A stretch of DNA of 64,000 bases from Sycobia sp. Sy_11 (taxonomy: Eukaryota; Arthropoda; Insecta; Hymenoptera; Epichrysomallidae). The notes below the pieces were generated by a model. That model made no database searches. It saw nothing but the letters and a program-made list of their open reading frames with translations, and was not told the origin of the DNA. The stretch is taken from assembly GCA_018907035.1 (NCBI GenBank), contig JACCIC010000003.1:6668001-6732000 (forward strand), in the 5' to 3' direction. This document shows positions 1 to 14,444 of this stretch, in pieces. Positions within the stretch are counted from its first letter, which is position 1. Each line of letters starts with the position of its first letter. Both the position numbers and the translations under genes were made by a program.

Positions 1-120
1 GATAACCCGCTTGGCTCGCTCTCGCTCTAAATATATATATATATATTGTTCGCCCGGACCGTTTTTGTTTGCGTCCGCGCCAGAGAGCGACGCCTGAAGT
101 CGTTGTATATATCTTAAATA

Positions 121-174
<54 letters not shown>
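121..174. repeat. (TA)n microsatellite
   Basis: About 26 uninterrupted TA units, followed within 50 bp by a CT-rich tract (221-240). Confidence 0.95.
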
Positions 175-177
<3 letters not shown>

Positions 178-685
178 GTAGGTAGAGGAGGAGAAAGAGA
201 AAACGAGAGTTGCCGTCTCTCCCTCTCTCTCTCTCTCTCTATTTCTCTCCTGGCCCCGCAGGGATGTACGAAACAAGACGCGGCGATGCGCTCGCTAATT
301 GTTTCGAGTTCCGAGTTATCGCGGGTGGATTTCACGATAACGCCACGCGCGCCGGCTTTTAATTGGCCGGCTCTCGTTCTCGGTCGCCGTTTTGAATTCG
401 CGCTGCGCGAGCGCGTTAATCCGCGAATTTCCAGGCTCGTGTAAAGCCGAGAGGGCTGACGATCCCGCTGCCGTTGCTCTGGCTTTCTTTCTCTCTGTCT
501 TACTTTTTCTTTGAATTCTGAACCTCTAGAACGATGCTTATTTAATTAATGTACGTATTGGATTGGCGACCACTGCCGCGACGCATAGATGAAAATAATA
601 ATTTGGCGACGTTGCGATTTCGTGTCCATCGGACTCGAAACGTTCAACGTTCAATGGTTATGATGATTTGAGAGATTTATATATA

Positions 686-688
<3 letters not shown>

Positions 689-729
<41 letters not shown>
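689..729. repeat. (TA)n microsatellite
   Basis: About 20 TA units inside AT-rich DNA. Confidence 0.9.
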
Positions 730-738
<9 letters not shown>

Positions 739-2841
739 AATATGTGTGCTAGTTTTTGAAGTTGTCGGTTATAATTATGATAATGAAAATATGCGGTAAT
801 TGAATTTAGTCATCATAATTTCAATTAAATAATTCTCTACGTGCAGCAATTAAGGTATTCTATCAATTTCAATTCATTGTTAATATAATAATACGAACGG
901 TAAATGTGGTATTGGCCTAGTTAATAAAAATAAGAGCTTTTATTTATACTTAATATTGATCCATCTCGAGTATGAAGTACTGATGACTAAAATTAAATTC
1001 GAAATGCTGCCCTCATTTCAATAATATCCGTACTTGCATCTGAACTGAAATTTTTCATGTTTCTGCCAAGCTTCAAAAAAAGAAAATCTAAAACATCGAT
1101 TGTTATGCACGTCCGTGCATATTTGTCTTTAATTAGTCTTCAGCTAGACAAATCTTTTCATTATTAATTAATGTGTTCGCGTCCCTTTCTTTATTAGGTA
1201 ACATTATTATCGAAAACTTTAATTAAATATTTCATTAAAGATACTGTATATTTTGACTTTCGGATTATATCAGGCGATGTTACTGTCATGTTTAAATAGA
1301 GGTAACCAATATTCATTATACGTCATGAATTTATTATATGTGAGAATGTTTTCGTAGAATTTACAAATGTATTGGTAGTGAGTAAGCAGAAAGAAAGCAG
1401 ATATTAAAATTAAAATTTGCTTTACATTTTGATTAGAGGCATTGTTTAATCTATTTACTGAAGAAAATTTGATAAATAATAATACTCTATCGTCAAATTA
1501 TCGTTGTTGAACATTTAATCAAAAACTCATGATGCAGCAATTGTGATATGCTTCTTCTGTATCTGTATTGTAGATTTTGATAGTTTTTTCAACAACAAAA
1601 GCTTGACCTAAATCGGTAATTTCTTAAACCTGCGATAACTTGGAGTTAGTTTTCCTGATACAATCGACGAATGTATCATATCTATCTCATGATGCGCTTA
1701 GATCCAACAAGATGAAACAAAGAATATATTATGGAAAGAATGTGGCTTGGTATAATACCCTCATTTCTAATCTCCAGCGATTGACAATGATTTGTATTCA
1801 TTTAGTAATTCGCCAAGGAATTAAGTAAATGTTATCATAATCAGATCTTAATTAAAACTTTTTTGTTTTATTATTCTGATCGATAAACCAAAGATAACGA
1901 AGCTGTTAGTCTTTAGATTGAATCATACTGAGTAATGTGACGTTTCAACACTTTAACGCAAAAATTTTTACGTTCTTTAACAGTATTCCGATTCTTTTTA
2001 ATTAATGGTTCATTCGAAGTTCGAGAATGAATAATTGCCATATAAAGCAGTTTTTATCATGGATTTTTTTCACCTATCAAATCAGTTTCTAATGGATGTG
2101 CAATAATGAATATAGAAAATCATAATAACCCAAAGAACAAGTAAACATATTCCAGAATTATTAAATGCGATGATTTACTTTAGCAAAGTTACCTTGGCAA
2201 AAAGTTTCGCGAACCACCTCTATCCGTTGGCACGCTTTGAATCGTCAAACCTATAAAACTATGGTTTCATTAATGTTGTAAATACTTAATTCAAGTTTTG
2301 CACGATGATAAATTAATTATATTTTACTGCGATTCGGCAAAAATGACTTTTTCCTGTTTGGTAAAGTCTCGCGTTGAGGTCAAATTTCGAAAAACTTCGC
2401 AGATGCACCTCGACGCGAAGTAGTTATGCCGCGAACTTTTCTGAATATTTTTTTTAGTCGTCGCGTTCTTGAAAACAACAACAACAACAAACAGATGACC
2501 ACAAACAAAATCTAAAATACAATTACAAAATTACAATTAATCGAATCTCTCGCAGGGAGGGGATAATATTTCGATAGAGCGAGGCTTCTCCAACTAAATT
2601 GGAAGAGGTTGGGCGCTTGGACAACCGTCTTTACCGACGATATATTCGACAATAACAATAAAATAAATGTAATCTTAACAACTGCTCCGTTAATAGACCC
2701 CTGGTCCAGCTTGTATTTAGCCCGTCTAATAGGACGGGCTCGGGGCCGAATGGCTGGATGCGGCCGGCGGTACAGCCGCGCGTGCGCGAAGGCGCTTGTT
2801 TCATTTAACGTTTTCGGCCAAGACTTTCGTGTATATATGTG

Positions 2842-2842
<1 letters not shown>

Positions 2843-2897
<55 letters not shown>
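2843..2897. repeat. (TA)n microsatellite
   Basis: About 27 TA units. Confidence 0.95.
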
Positions 2898-3779
2898 CCT
2901 TGCATCCATGCAGTACGCAAATTATTAGATAAGTCAGAAGTTATAAACGCAATATTATGTTTCACATCATTTAAATTCTCAGAGTGTAACCGAGGGATCA
3001 ATTGGCGGTGGATTTTCTGCTTCCTTGACGACGCAAGGGACAAAAGAGAAGCTCCGACACGAAGCATGAATTTGTTTCGATTGGCACCGCATTGAAATAA
3101 GTTATAGTATACTATAGAAAGAAAAATACTAGATAAAATAAAATAGCCAGATGAGATAGACAATTTTGCATCCGCGATAGAGCTTTAATCTCACGTATTA
3201 ATTAAAACATTCTTTGGAGATACAATCAATTAAAATATATTGCTTTTGTGTATATTTTTAAAGCCTTTTTATATTACATATATTTTGTTTTAGGTTTATG
3301 TACAATTGTAATGAATAAATTAGTTGCATTAAGCTAACTAAAATTATTTACCTCTATGTGCTTTCATCATAATTTACAATAGAATTTTTACATCATCATC
3401 ATTACTTCGTTTTCCTACTTTAAATGCATTATTCTTCATCATTATCGCTTCATATTTTAAAATAAATCAGTCTGAACACTAATTTCTTTGCTTTAGCTAA
3501 TTCGAAATACGAATAACTCTTATATTAGAAAATTTTTATACAAATCACATACCAGACAGGTGTCGAAGATGTTAAACTTCCAGTCTACTCTGGACGGCAC
3601 GGCAGTGGGATCGGCTTCGTCGTATTTCCGTAAAAGCCCACGCTCATCCCTGGGCAGGCAATCGATCTCACGCATAACAACAGGAAAAACAGAAATGGCG
3701 GGGGCAGCAGCAGTAGCACCGGTTAGCTCCGAGCCGTTCTTTTGCGTTGAATTCGGCAGACGACTTGTTTGTCGGACGA

Positions 3780-3822
3780 TACACAAGGTATCTCCCGTTA
3801 CGAATGGGAGATACCTTGTGTA
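3780..3822. repeat. near-perfect inverted repeat (hairpin) with 20-nt arms
   Basis: The left arm (3780-3799) and right arm (3803-3822) are reverse complements except for one G:T position, with only 3 nt between them. The core of the left arm reads acacaaggtatctccc. The tiny loop argues against a microRNA precursor. It could be a fold-back transposon remnant or two abutting terminal inverted repeats. Function is unknown. Confidence 0.75.
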
Positions 3823-3917
3823 CTCCCGATTCTAGCACGCGGGACCTTCGCGTTCGTGCGGCGAGAAAATACGACACTCGCAGGGCGAAGGGCAGGCAGA
3901 GCAGTACAAACTGGCTG

Positions 3918-3993
<76 letters not shown>

Positions 3994-3994
3994 A
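3918..3994. repeat. compound (TA)n(TG)n microsatellite
   Basis: TA units to about 3967, then about 14 TG units. Confidence 0.95.
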
Positions 3995-4091
3995 TCTATA
4001 GGGAAGAAGTGGCACGAGCTCGCGAAGCGCGCGGGCGTCCCTTCGTCCCAAGGGTCGAACGCTAAAGCGTCGAAGAAGAAATAGATAGAAC

Positions 4092-4659
4092 GAGAGAGCG
4101 AGAGAGAGAGAGAGAGAGAGATAGAGAGCGAAACGGAGAAATAGCAGAAAGCAGGAACCGTAGAACAGAGATCTCTCCACTCTCGAAATCGCATTTTAGC
4201 TCGCCGCTACGTCGTCGTTGCCTCCGTCGTTCCCTGCCGCCGTTCCTGCTGCTGAATGCCGCTACATCCCACCCTGCCCTGCGTCCTAAGGTATACACGG
4301 CGCTCCGGCGATTTTCCTCGAGAGCAAACAAGCCCGCGTAGCCGGGCCCCGGAATGCATTAAATTTTGAACCATTTCTTGTACTTGGACGCGGCGTCGCG
4401 CAACGAGCGAGCGAGCGAGATCCCAGTCGCGTGATCGAAGGGACATATGGGGGGGGGGGGGGGGTACAGTGAAAAACACGGAAATCCGCGCGGAAAAAGG
4501 GCAGAGCGAAAGACTGCCGCTATTCGCACGAAAGCTACCGAGTCGTTCGTGAATTATTCGTGCCCGGCCGGGAATATATATATTGTGCCAGATTTGCGTA
4601 AGTGAAGTTTTTTTCTTCATTTTCAAACACTGCGCTCACACTCACACACACACACACAC

Positions 4660-4703
<44 letters not shown>
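4092..4703. repeat. cluster of simple repeats
   Basis: Includes a (GA)n tract (4092-4128), a 16-G homopolymer (4449-4464), and a compound (CA)n(TA)n tract (4635-4703). Confidence 0.85.
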
Positions 4704-4704
<1 letters not shown>

Positions 4705-4800
4705 CTTGCGTTTATTCGGGAATAAAATATGCTGAATTTTTAACCTGCTTATTTCCTCAGACGTGGAAAATTGCAAGTACATGTACTCAATAGGTGACAT

Positions 4801-7800
4801 AATTATTCAAAATGACTTTGTATATATTGAGAGAGAGAGAGAGAGTAAGAGAGATACTTCCTTGAAATTTATTAACATGTCATTTTCTGCTTTTTAGAAA
4901 AAAATCAAATATTTTCAATTATTTTTAAATTTTAAGACTTAAAAATTGACTTCGAATATTAAATATCAATTTAGAGCTTTAAATTTAACTAAGAGAGAAT
5001 ATTTAAAATATGATAAACTTAAATTAGAAAAATATTGACGATCTTTTAACCAAAATCCATCAAACTTTTCCAATCAATTTTTCATATAGGAAGTACATAA
5101 TTCTCATGACTCTCAAATAATTATTTTTTATTTTATTAAAATTATTATAAAATTTAGGCTACTGTTGGAAATAAAAGATTAGTAGTTTGGTTCTTTCCAA
5201 AGGAAAGAAACAAATTATAAAGGAAAAGACACAATATAAAACTATACTTTTTTAACAAAAAAGCAATGATAATTTTGATCTGATAAACCCTCGAATTTTT
5301 CGGCGCGTCTCTATTTATCCTTATCCCTCTCCACCTACCATCTTATCATGGCAGTTTATTTCCCTCGCGTGGAGCACCCCTTCGCGCGAAATAGGTGGGA
5401 AAAATTGAGCTCGCTTATCGTATCTCTGTCGCGAAGCTAAAGTAGCCCGGTGTTTTGGGAAATATCCAAAATTTGATGACGAGCGATGCGCCCTGCAGAC
5501 AATGTTTGAAGATACGCGATATAAGAAAAATATCTTTTATTATGCGTTTTTACAATGCTTGGTAAGCATAAAAAATGTTTCATGCGATGTATAATATAAA
5601 TGCAGTGCGTAAATGAAAAAAATCACACTATATTATTACGCAGATAATTTTCCACTTTATAAAAAGCCAATAACTTATAATAAAAATTGTTCATACAATT
5701 CCATACAAAGGTCGCAAGAAGAGGTGATTTTAATATTTTCAAACTAAAATGATAGAAAAACAGCATAAAAGTCAGATAACAATACCAATAATTAATTATA
5801 TATCAATTTTCAACATTCAAATAGGTATGACGTTCTATATAAAGTATATTCCAAGATATTATAGAAATCATATTCCACATGGTCTATATTACAATAAATC
5901 ACTTTTAACTGATTTTTATATTTCTAAAGTATCTTTAGTTCGTCCATATAGATTACTGTATATTTCTTTTAAGTATTTGTGCTTTAAATAAAATGTGATA
6001 TTTTAATTGAATTCTTTATCAATATTATCATTTAACAAATAATAAAACAATCATAATGTACTATTTGGAGATTTAAACTTTTATAACGTACTCAGTATGA
6101 ATATGCGTTCCTTAATTAGTAATTTATTGGTGCATTGAACTTATTTCAGTTATTATTTCGATATGCCGTCTATTTTTTTCAATTTAATGTCGTGCTTTTC
6201 AATTTAATAAGTAATCAACGAGTTTGTATTTATTTTTAGCGCGAGTTCTATTCTCGCATAATTGATAAAAGTACATTTGTAAAAATTACATTATCTTCAG
6301 TTTCGAATTATAATTAACGTGATGATTTGAAACGAAATCGAATCTTCCGCATCCTGCAACTAAAATGTAAATATCGTATTTCTACTACTCTCTAATTTCA
6401 GCGATATTTCTCTTGATTGCGTAAAATTTCAGTTGTTATAATTATGTTACATAATCATTATTATTTCAGTGATAAGTAAAGAAATTGAATTATAGCAATA
6501 ACTATCACTATTATAGAAATAATTATTCTAGACGATCATACATTTTTTAAAACAATTAAAGCGAACTAATGTATATTAATCTTAATTAACAAAAAATTCA
6601 ATTTAACATTAAATGTCAATGCAATTATAATATACAAATATTCTTTAATAATGCATAACGACCAAGTATCAACCGTGTAAAAAAATAAAAATACTATAAG
6701 TCATGGAAACAATAAATGTTACTAAGGCTATTGTTTTATTTCAAGAAAATAGATATTATCCTTGGCATAAAACACAGAAAATAATTTTCAATAAATTATG
6801 TTTTGAAGTATTCTAACAGATATCGCATGTATTAAAAAAACACAAGAAGCAGATAGCACTAATAAATTCAAGAAATAGAAATAATATCCGACAATCTAAT
6901 TAATAATAAAAAATTAACTATAATTAACTCATTACATAAAGAATGAATTCTTGTATATTAAAATCAGTTATTATCGAGGGAAGAGAAAATTCAGAAGAAT
7001 CAATAACGAAGCAAAACAGATATATATTATTAACAAAATGAACCATTTATAAATAATTCAAATAAATGGACTATAATTTGTTCAAATAATAAACCATTCA
7101 TAAAATAATTACGCGGTCAAATGGAGAATAGTTCGTTTAATTATCAGACTGTCCATGGATAAATAAATCAATAATTATAAAAGGTGAGATATAGGATATA
7201 TAAGAACAAGGAGAGACTTATGATATTATGAAGATCATTCGTCAAATGGGTTCCGTTCAAAATTGAGCGAAATAACTGATTACCTTCGAAATCGTCCGCG
7301 TAAGGTTTTAGGACGAGACGCCCTCCAATCTCAAAAACTCGACACTCTGTTTAATGAGAACTGACAATTCTTGTAGCGCCGAATTCGAGAAATGACTGAT
7401 ACATAGAGCAAAAAAGGGTCTAACGAGCTTAAGCGGGAAAAAAAAAATTATGACTTTCGAACGTCTTCAGTGCATTCGTTCGGGGACGAAAGTCGGAGCT
7501 CTCGGCTTGGGTATGGTAAAAAAATTTCTGCCTCCCCACACGTACTGGGTGAATACCCTATTACGCGGAACGATTTCCGCGCGCTACATTGACAATTGCA
7601 TTTCGAGGCCTTTTATATTCTTTAGCATATGTTACACTGCAACATCGCACAAAAGCGTGCAGCTGCGGAAAATACCGTAACGCAAATGCGTTCTGAATAA
7701 AAAAGAAGTAAAATGTTACAATGAAATAATATTATTTATTATAAGTAAATCATATAAATAGTAATACTGTGGTTAAAATTATAATTTAGTAAAATAAGAA

Positions 7801-9190
7801 GAAAAAAAATTAATAAAAAACGCTTGACTCTGTCGGCGAGGAATACCATTAACCTGTGGGTGATAACAATCCGCTACCTAAAGTATTTTGTTTTCCTAAA
7901 GCAATTTTTTCATGGCTTCTCTTTTTTTGTAATTTAAAATTTATAAGTGTATAATTTCATTACGCATCCATTCATAACACGTATCTTAAGATGTTACAGA
8001 TAAACAATCACAACTTCCATGTCAGTCCTAAAATATACCATTGCCAATATTGCAAGACTGTAAGATAAGTTTAAAACTCTTTCAACGTACATAAAAACAT
8101 ATTGTATACTGCTTATAAAATAATATGCAAACTTTTCTTGAAAATGTTTTAATATATATATTAATTTTAATTGATATTGTGATGTTGGGATATCCGATCA
8201 GTTTACGAATCAAGAGTATGAACTTTCAAAACAATCAGTTGATTTACTTTGACAAAAAAAAAAAAAATAAAATCAATTCCACATGAAGTTTGATGGAAAT
8301 GACAGTATTTATTTCAATGGATCGGGATGAATCGATCGTAGCGTACAATTTCCAGTTTCGAAAGCCCGCCTGCAGCGCTCGCAAACGCTCTAATCAACTG
8401 GACTCTCGATCCTTCTATCGGGACGCTTGAGCATCCGATCCCACGACCTCGCACGCGACAAGGCTGAGTACCCTGGACAATTCTTATAATACGCAAAACT
8501 TTCGACTCTCCTATTATGTTACCATTACTCGGAGGGCAACGAGAGGATTAGTCGAATCGTACGCATGAGGTTAAAAGAAATTTCTTGAATTATTGATCAA
8601 AAACACTTGTGCTTTTTTTCTCCATAGCTTGGAGAATTTGATACTAGGGAGCATGATTTAACTAAAAACTTACATCTAGCAATAATTATAGAACTTTAAG
8701 TAGTAGTAGTATAAGTTCTTATAAATTGCATGATCTAATTGACTTTATAATTTTTAAAAATCAGTTGAGAACATGTTTTAACCGAAAATTGAACCGAATA
8801 GGTATAAAGTGTTGTAAGGAATTCCGAAAGCTCGAATGTTATTTTGTAGCAGGGAAAGTATGCAAAAATCAGAACGATGGCGTTTATAATTACTAGTTAA
8901 AAACAAAAATCGTGCGTGTAATCCAGTCCAAGATTGAAAGTAGAAATTTTTGTCGTCACGAAGTGTAAGCATCGCAGGGCAACGATACGCTGTAGCCACG
9001 TGCCCGTTCGAACTTGCATTATAAACCCAACGTCTTCACGATGGGCCTTCATGGGGGGGGGGGGGTTGATTAAAAAATGCATACGTTACAGAACATATTT
9101 TATTTCTCGGCCCGTGGTAACACTGCGAACCTGTAAATCCGCCACTGTATTAGTTGATGCCAACTCTCTCGATTGAGATCTTGACAATCC
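4801..9190. other. AT-rich non-coding stretch
   Basis: Mostly AT-rich DNA with a (GA)n tract at 4831-4855. Small islands of higher GC lie at about 5290-5510, 7290-7690, 8300-8560 and 8900-9190, the last with a poly-G run near 9052-9065. No family similarity was recognised in any frame. The islands could be conserved regulatory DNA or decayed exons. Confidence 0.5.
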
Positions 9191-9259
9191 TTGTACGATA
9201 ATTTCTTCGCAAGCTGTTTAGTGTTTTGTAGAAACGCTCGAGTAGTGCATATCGCGAAA

Positions 9260-9549
9260 ATGGAACAGAGAAATTTAGAGGAACGGTGCGCGGTAAAATT
9301 TTCTGCGAAACTTGACGAAACCGTGACAGAAAAAATGCTTAAAGTGTATGGTAGCGATGCTCTAAGTCGAAGTCAAATCCTTCGGTGACATGAAGATTTT
9401 AAAAAAGGCCGTGAGAGCGTCAAAAACGAGGCGAGGCCAATGAGCAAGTACAAAGTGAAAAACCGTGTGCATTTGCTTCTCCGGCAGCAAAAGAGTGGTT
9501 CACAAAAAGCTTGTACCATCTGGACAAGAAGGGGATTTCAGCGATGTAC
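9260..9549 (+). mobile_element. mariner-type transposase relic, internally deleted
   Basis: From the ATG at 9260 the translation resembles the N-terminal helix-turn-helix (HTH_48-like) region of mariner transposases. A KVYGSDALSRSQ segment is followed by a stop (TGA, 9386-9388) where the family normally has the Trp of an RWH motif. The frame then continues HEDFKKGRESV. After about residue 60 it jumps to a stretch resembling the transposase C-terminus (KNRVHLLL, then VHKKLVPSGQ in another frame). The catalytic DD34D core is missing, so this is a dead internally deleted copy. Confidence 0.65.
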
Positions 9550-9609
9550 CTTAATTTTTAAATAGGCTCGATTTTTTAATATTGTCGCATTACTTAATTG
9601 TCTGACCTC

Positions 9610-9661
<52 letters not shown>
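9610..9661. repeat. (TA)n microsatellite
   Basis: About 25 TA units directly downstream of the mariner relic. Confidence 0.95.
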
Positions 9662-9878
9662 GATGCGCACACGTAATATCCCGCATGTCTCTGTCATCGT
9701 CGTCCCTCCAATATTCGCGAGCCCGCGTCTCCTTTCCACGAGACGCGCGTATCTTGGAAATCGATTACAGCTCGGAGACGCGCCGCGGATATTCGCGGGT
9801 ACGTAAATTCTCGCACAGGGAGATGAGGGCATACATATGTTTATACATGTACACAAGCGCGTGTAAATATGCATTTAC

Positions 9879-9884
<6 letters not shown>

Positions 9885-9934
<50 letters not shown>
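9885..9934. repeat. (TA)n microsatellite
   Basis: About 25 TA units. Confidence 0.95.
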
Positions 9935-9937
<3 letters not shown>

Positions 9938-10078
9938 GCGTACATGACACTCGCGTATTCGTCAATTCCGTAGCACTATTATGCCATCGTAAGTATGCCA
10001 TCGCCCGCTGAGACCAACGGCGAACTTGCAACCTCCTTCTCCCGTCTGTCCCTACAATATTATAATGTAATGCCCGGT

Positions 10079-10228
<150 letters not shown>

Positions 10229-10643
10229 AGACGAAGAAAACTAATAATGATGAAATGATGATAGCTCCGAAGAGGGCGGAAGGCGATCGTCGGTGGACCT
10301 CTAGTACTCCGTCCCTGAGGGGCTATTGTATCGGGGGGGGCGGAGGTCCGAGGTTTATCTGCGCGGCACCACACGTTATTATTGGCTAAAGTCGCGCGCG
10401 CGCGCGCGCGTGTCCGGGGCCAACACGAGAAACATACATAGGAGGGGGGAGGATGATAGCGAATTCGACATGTATACCGTATGTCCCACCGATATAACTA
10501 GAGCTGCTGCTGCGCGCGCGTTCGCGCGCCTGCGACAATGGCTTATATATAATCCCTGCGCACGGTTCCATGCCCGCGCGTTCAACAAAAGAGCCGCGAA
10601 CCGCGCGTGAGTAAGCTGATTAGAATGCTTCCCCATCCATTCC

Positions 10644-10659
10644 ACTCTGTCTCTCTCTG

Positions 10660-10702
<43 letters not shown>

Positions 10703-10792
10703 CGTTTTCACCGGAGCTTTCATTTACTTCTTTGCTCATTCTTAGACCCTTTCCAAGCCCTACTTTCCTCTCTCTCTCTCTCTCTCTCCTTC

Positions 10793-10831
<39 letters not shown>

Positions 10832-10832
10832 T
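10644..10832. repeat. two (CT)n tracts
   Basis: CT-rich runs at about 10644-10700 and 10769-10832, separated by a short unique spacer. Confidence 0.9.
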
Positions 10833-11064
10833 TCTTTCTCGGAATATTTTCCGTCCTTGTTCCTGACGCCTGAATCTGATGTGCGCAGCTTCTCGTTAGC
10901 GTGCTCGCGGGATAATTAGCATTTAAATGAAAGGATCGTGGCTTACAGAAAAATGCTTCCACCGACTCCTTCCGGGGTTAATTGCGATTTCGGGATATTA
11001 AGCTGCACGCGCTTGTTTATCATTAAAAGCACACGACACCAAGGTGGTGTTGCACACTTACCGC

Positions 11065-11068
<4 letters not shown>

Positions 11069-11118
<50 letters not shown>
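11069..11118. repeat. (TA)n microsatellite
   Basis: About 25 TA units. Confidence 0.95.
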
Positions 11119-11123
<5 letters not shown>

Positions 11124-11199
11124 GTTCACGTTAAACGTCGGCTGTTTATGAGCAGGTATCAATCGCAGATAAAATTATATTGCGCTTTTCGAGGTTAGC

Positions 11200-14100
11200 C
11201 AGGATATAAGACGAGCTTTAATATTTTGCTCGTCTGGAAAGGACGATTTATGTTAGATTGAATTAAATTAATTAAAATATCATCTACCTCCTTTCCTACG
11301 AAGAATTTTAGTGCGTCGACGTACGGTCCATAAAGTTTTAATTGACACTTTACACGCTATTAGTATTAGTATATAAGAACGAATACATATATGTATACAA
11401 TGTTTTACAATCATTGAAAAAGTAAGGTTTGAGTTGTATATTTTTCATATGATTGTCCCATTTATAATGGATTCTATTAAGATTTTTTTTATTCTAATAC
11501 ATGCATCATACGTAATCTGCAGGTTTGATAATATTTTCATACAATGGAAAAAATGATAATTATAATTCTAATGCAAAGTATTTTCCATCAATTCCATTGT
11601 ATTCTTATTCGCTTGTGTCAGTTAATAACTATGAAGAAATTGACGCTGTCAACGTTTAGTAAATTGTTCGAACTTTCTATGAAAATTCGAAAAGTAGCTC
11701 TAAAAATTCAAAAAGGGCTCCAGTCGATGGCTTACGCACGCGTAAAGTAAATGCGCTTTTCAGTATGTAAATTATACATAATTATATGTAAATTATACGT
11801 AAATGAGCGAAATGACTATTGTATTTTAATCGAATGACTGTTTGGTATATCATTCTTATTGGTAAATACTGTTTAGAGGTTTTTAAATCAACAGCTGTGT
11901 TGATATATATCCGTGAGTTTTTTTGCAGGACATGCCTCCATCACTTAGGTGAAAGCTGAAGAATTAACGGAATACCTGATCAAATAGTGCTATTCAAACG
12001 TAACATAACAATTGGAATTAAACAAGTACTGTATTTCAACGTGAAAAAGATTTCGTCATCGTGTACAATGTCTTTGCAAGATAGATTGTTGCCAATGCTA
12101 ACGTTCCTCAATAAAACATAAATAAAATTATTAAATTATTACATTAAAAATTTGAATTTGAATTTATGCGAAGATTTAAGATTAGAAATATAATTTGAAT
12201 GAATCACTGTACTTTTAAAAATGAACAACCATTAAGACAACGGATTATTGCTGATCAAACAGTAGACAAAACCAATTTCACCAAGTTTTATTACTACCAA
12301 GTATTATTTTTTGGAATTCGAAAGTAATCGATCACAAACGTATTCAGCTTGGTCAAGGTTCTGTTGAAAAATAAAGTGAAAAAAGAAACAAAAAGTTATT
12401 TTTCATTATTAAAAACTTTTACACACCACCCACGTAATATACGATACTCCTATATATATTGAAAAAAAATAGTCTAAAGACATATATTTAAAGAATGTTA
12501 AAGACAGATATTAATATACTTGTAAAAGAAAGAGAATTTTCGAAAGAACTTACCATGTAATTTGATAATGTCATTGTTTACTTAACAAAATAACTAAATC
12601 CAAATACATACATAGCTCTCCCTCCAATAGTGGATCACCCAAGTATACTATCCTATTAAATATTAATTATTTCTCTGATAAAAACGTGAGTATCATTTTC
12701 TTATGCTAATAATTCAACTAAACCACCATCCCTTTTCAGCCATAATTATTTCCGTATTATGTAGAGGATAGAAGAGAAACGTTTTATCAGAATCCCTATT
12801 TTTTCAAGAAGAATACGACAGTTTATTCACAAAACTTAGTTTTAAAATATAAATGTTCAATTAAAGTTCAATTTTAAAAAATTTAAAAAAATCAACTTTT
12901 TTTAAGCTGCGACGATATGTAATAAAAAATTTAAAAAGTATAGCATTCTTCAAAACCGGAATAGATCTAGGTTACAAAAACTCAATGTTTAGTTCTGTAG
13001 CTTGCAATACTCAATAGAAACAGAAATCACAAAGTTCAAAATAGTAACGTAAGAGTAATTTAATCATTGTGTTCATTGCACTAAAAATGAATGAATCATA
13101 AATTGATAAGAATTCAATATCCATTTAGTGCAGCTACAAGAGATAATGTTATACACAAGTGTCGAAAAAGAACGATTGACCATGATATGTTGTTGAACAT
13201 TCATAAAAATTCACACATTAATAAATCAAATGAAATAAGTAGAGTTAAACTGTCATGTACATATTATGCTCATGTATCCGAATTCTAATAAAATGGAATA
13301 CACTGCTGAGACATGGACTGCGACTCACCATACAGATTTAATAATTGCAATTAATAAACTCACAAAAAATAAATTCATAAAAATCTTCATAATATATTTT
13401 TAAATAAAAGGAATATTTTTGTTTGTCGACTTAAATTAAAAGATAATTTTCCTTAACCTAGATAGGGTATATAGTCCCAAAGTAAGTTGCAACTGCGATA
13501 ACATCATCATTGATTTTTTTATTGGTAATGTAATAAATGACCTACACCGTTATGTTTATATTATTTCAAAAAAAGTTGAATAGTTTCCTATAAATGCAAA
13601 AAACATTTAACTACACCAATCGAACCGTGAAATAATAATGTTGATATGATTTTAGAGCTTTCATTGTTAATGAAAAAACTAAATTTTACTTCACGCATAT
13701 ATTCGCTTTGCTAGACAGAAAACTGTCTTAGGAGCTGTGCGTGTCGAAATGTACTATTTTTTTCTCTTTTGTACTTGCTATTTCACAAATCTTGCAAGAG
13801 TGATGGCTGTTTTACAATCGATTTATTAAATATTGATAGGATATTGAGCTCTATAATCACTTTTCTTCTAAGTAAAATCAAACCTATAGCATCGCATTAA
13901 CAATTATTTTCAAGTGATGTATTATTTTAAATCTGTGTAGAATTTTTAATTTGTAAATAAACATATTATTAAAAATAATTTTCCTTTCTTTTTATCAGTT
14001 AATTATATTCTTTTATCAGTTATCTATATTCGCTTCTAGTTGAAGAAAAATATAAGTCGTGGGAAAAATGTAAATGAGTGATATTAAATATAAATATTAT

Positions 14101-14208
14101 TTTACAGGCAGTTAAATTTTGAATTTAAATTTTATTTTATGAATTTCTTAGGAGTAATTATAAACAGCAATATAATTTAATATAAATTAATATACGTTGC
14201 AAATTTTC
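11200..14208. other. AT-rich intergenic stretch upstream of the trypsin array
   Basis: Strongly AT-rich DNA with many stops in all frames. No gene, mobile element or long repeat was recognised. Confidence 0.6.
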
Positions 14209-14444
14209 TGGAGAAAGCCTATGATAATGTTAATGAACTTGAATCAATCGATCTTTTTGTGATACTTTCATTCATACGAAAAATAAAATTATATACATCG
14301 GATTATCATGCATTCAGTAGAACAATAAGTTGTTATTCAAAAGAGCTTTCAGTTCGGTCAATTACCCCATGGATTTCGAATATATAAATTGAAATCAATT
14401 AACCGATTTTCAACAAGTGCGCTTTCGACTTTTAGAACAGCAAC
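14209..14444 (+). promoter_or_regulatory. promoter and 5' UTR of trypsin gene 1
   Basis: The 5' flank aligns with those of the other two trypsin genes. A TATA box (tatataaa, 14381-14388) lies 64 bp before the ATG. Two GATA-type sites are kept in all three copies: GATAA at 14223-14227 and TTATC at 14303-14307. A block reading agagcttt plus ggttcggtca-like sequence precedes the TATA box. GATA sites are a known hallmark of insect midgut gene control; midgut expression here is an inference. Confidence 0.75.

Larger units (their letters stand above)
1..2600. other. non-coding stretch, no gene seen
   Basis: The first 540 bases are relatively GC-rich with CpG-rich words, a (TA)n tract and a CT-rich tract. 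The rest is AT-rich DNA. Short open frames here are interrupted and low in complexity, and none resembles a protein family. It could be intronic or intergenic DNA of a gene outside the window. Confidence 0.6.
2601..4800. other. GC-rich, microsatellite-crowded stretch without a supported gene
   Basis: Two GC-rich patches (about 2700-3070 and 3560-4580) are separated by AT-rich DNA. Open frames on both strands owe much of their length to TA, TG and GA repeats, which translate to IYIY, CVCV and SLSL runs. No conserved protein domain was recognised. CpG-rich patches like these may be regulatory DNA or exons of a neighbouring gene, but no splice structure could be supported. Confidence 0.4.
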
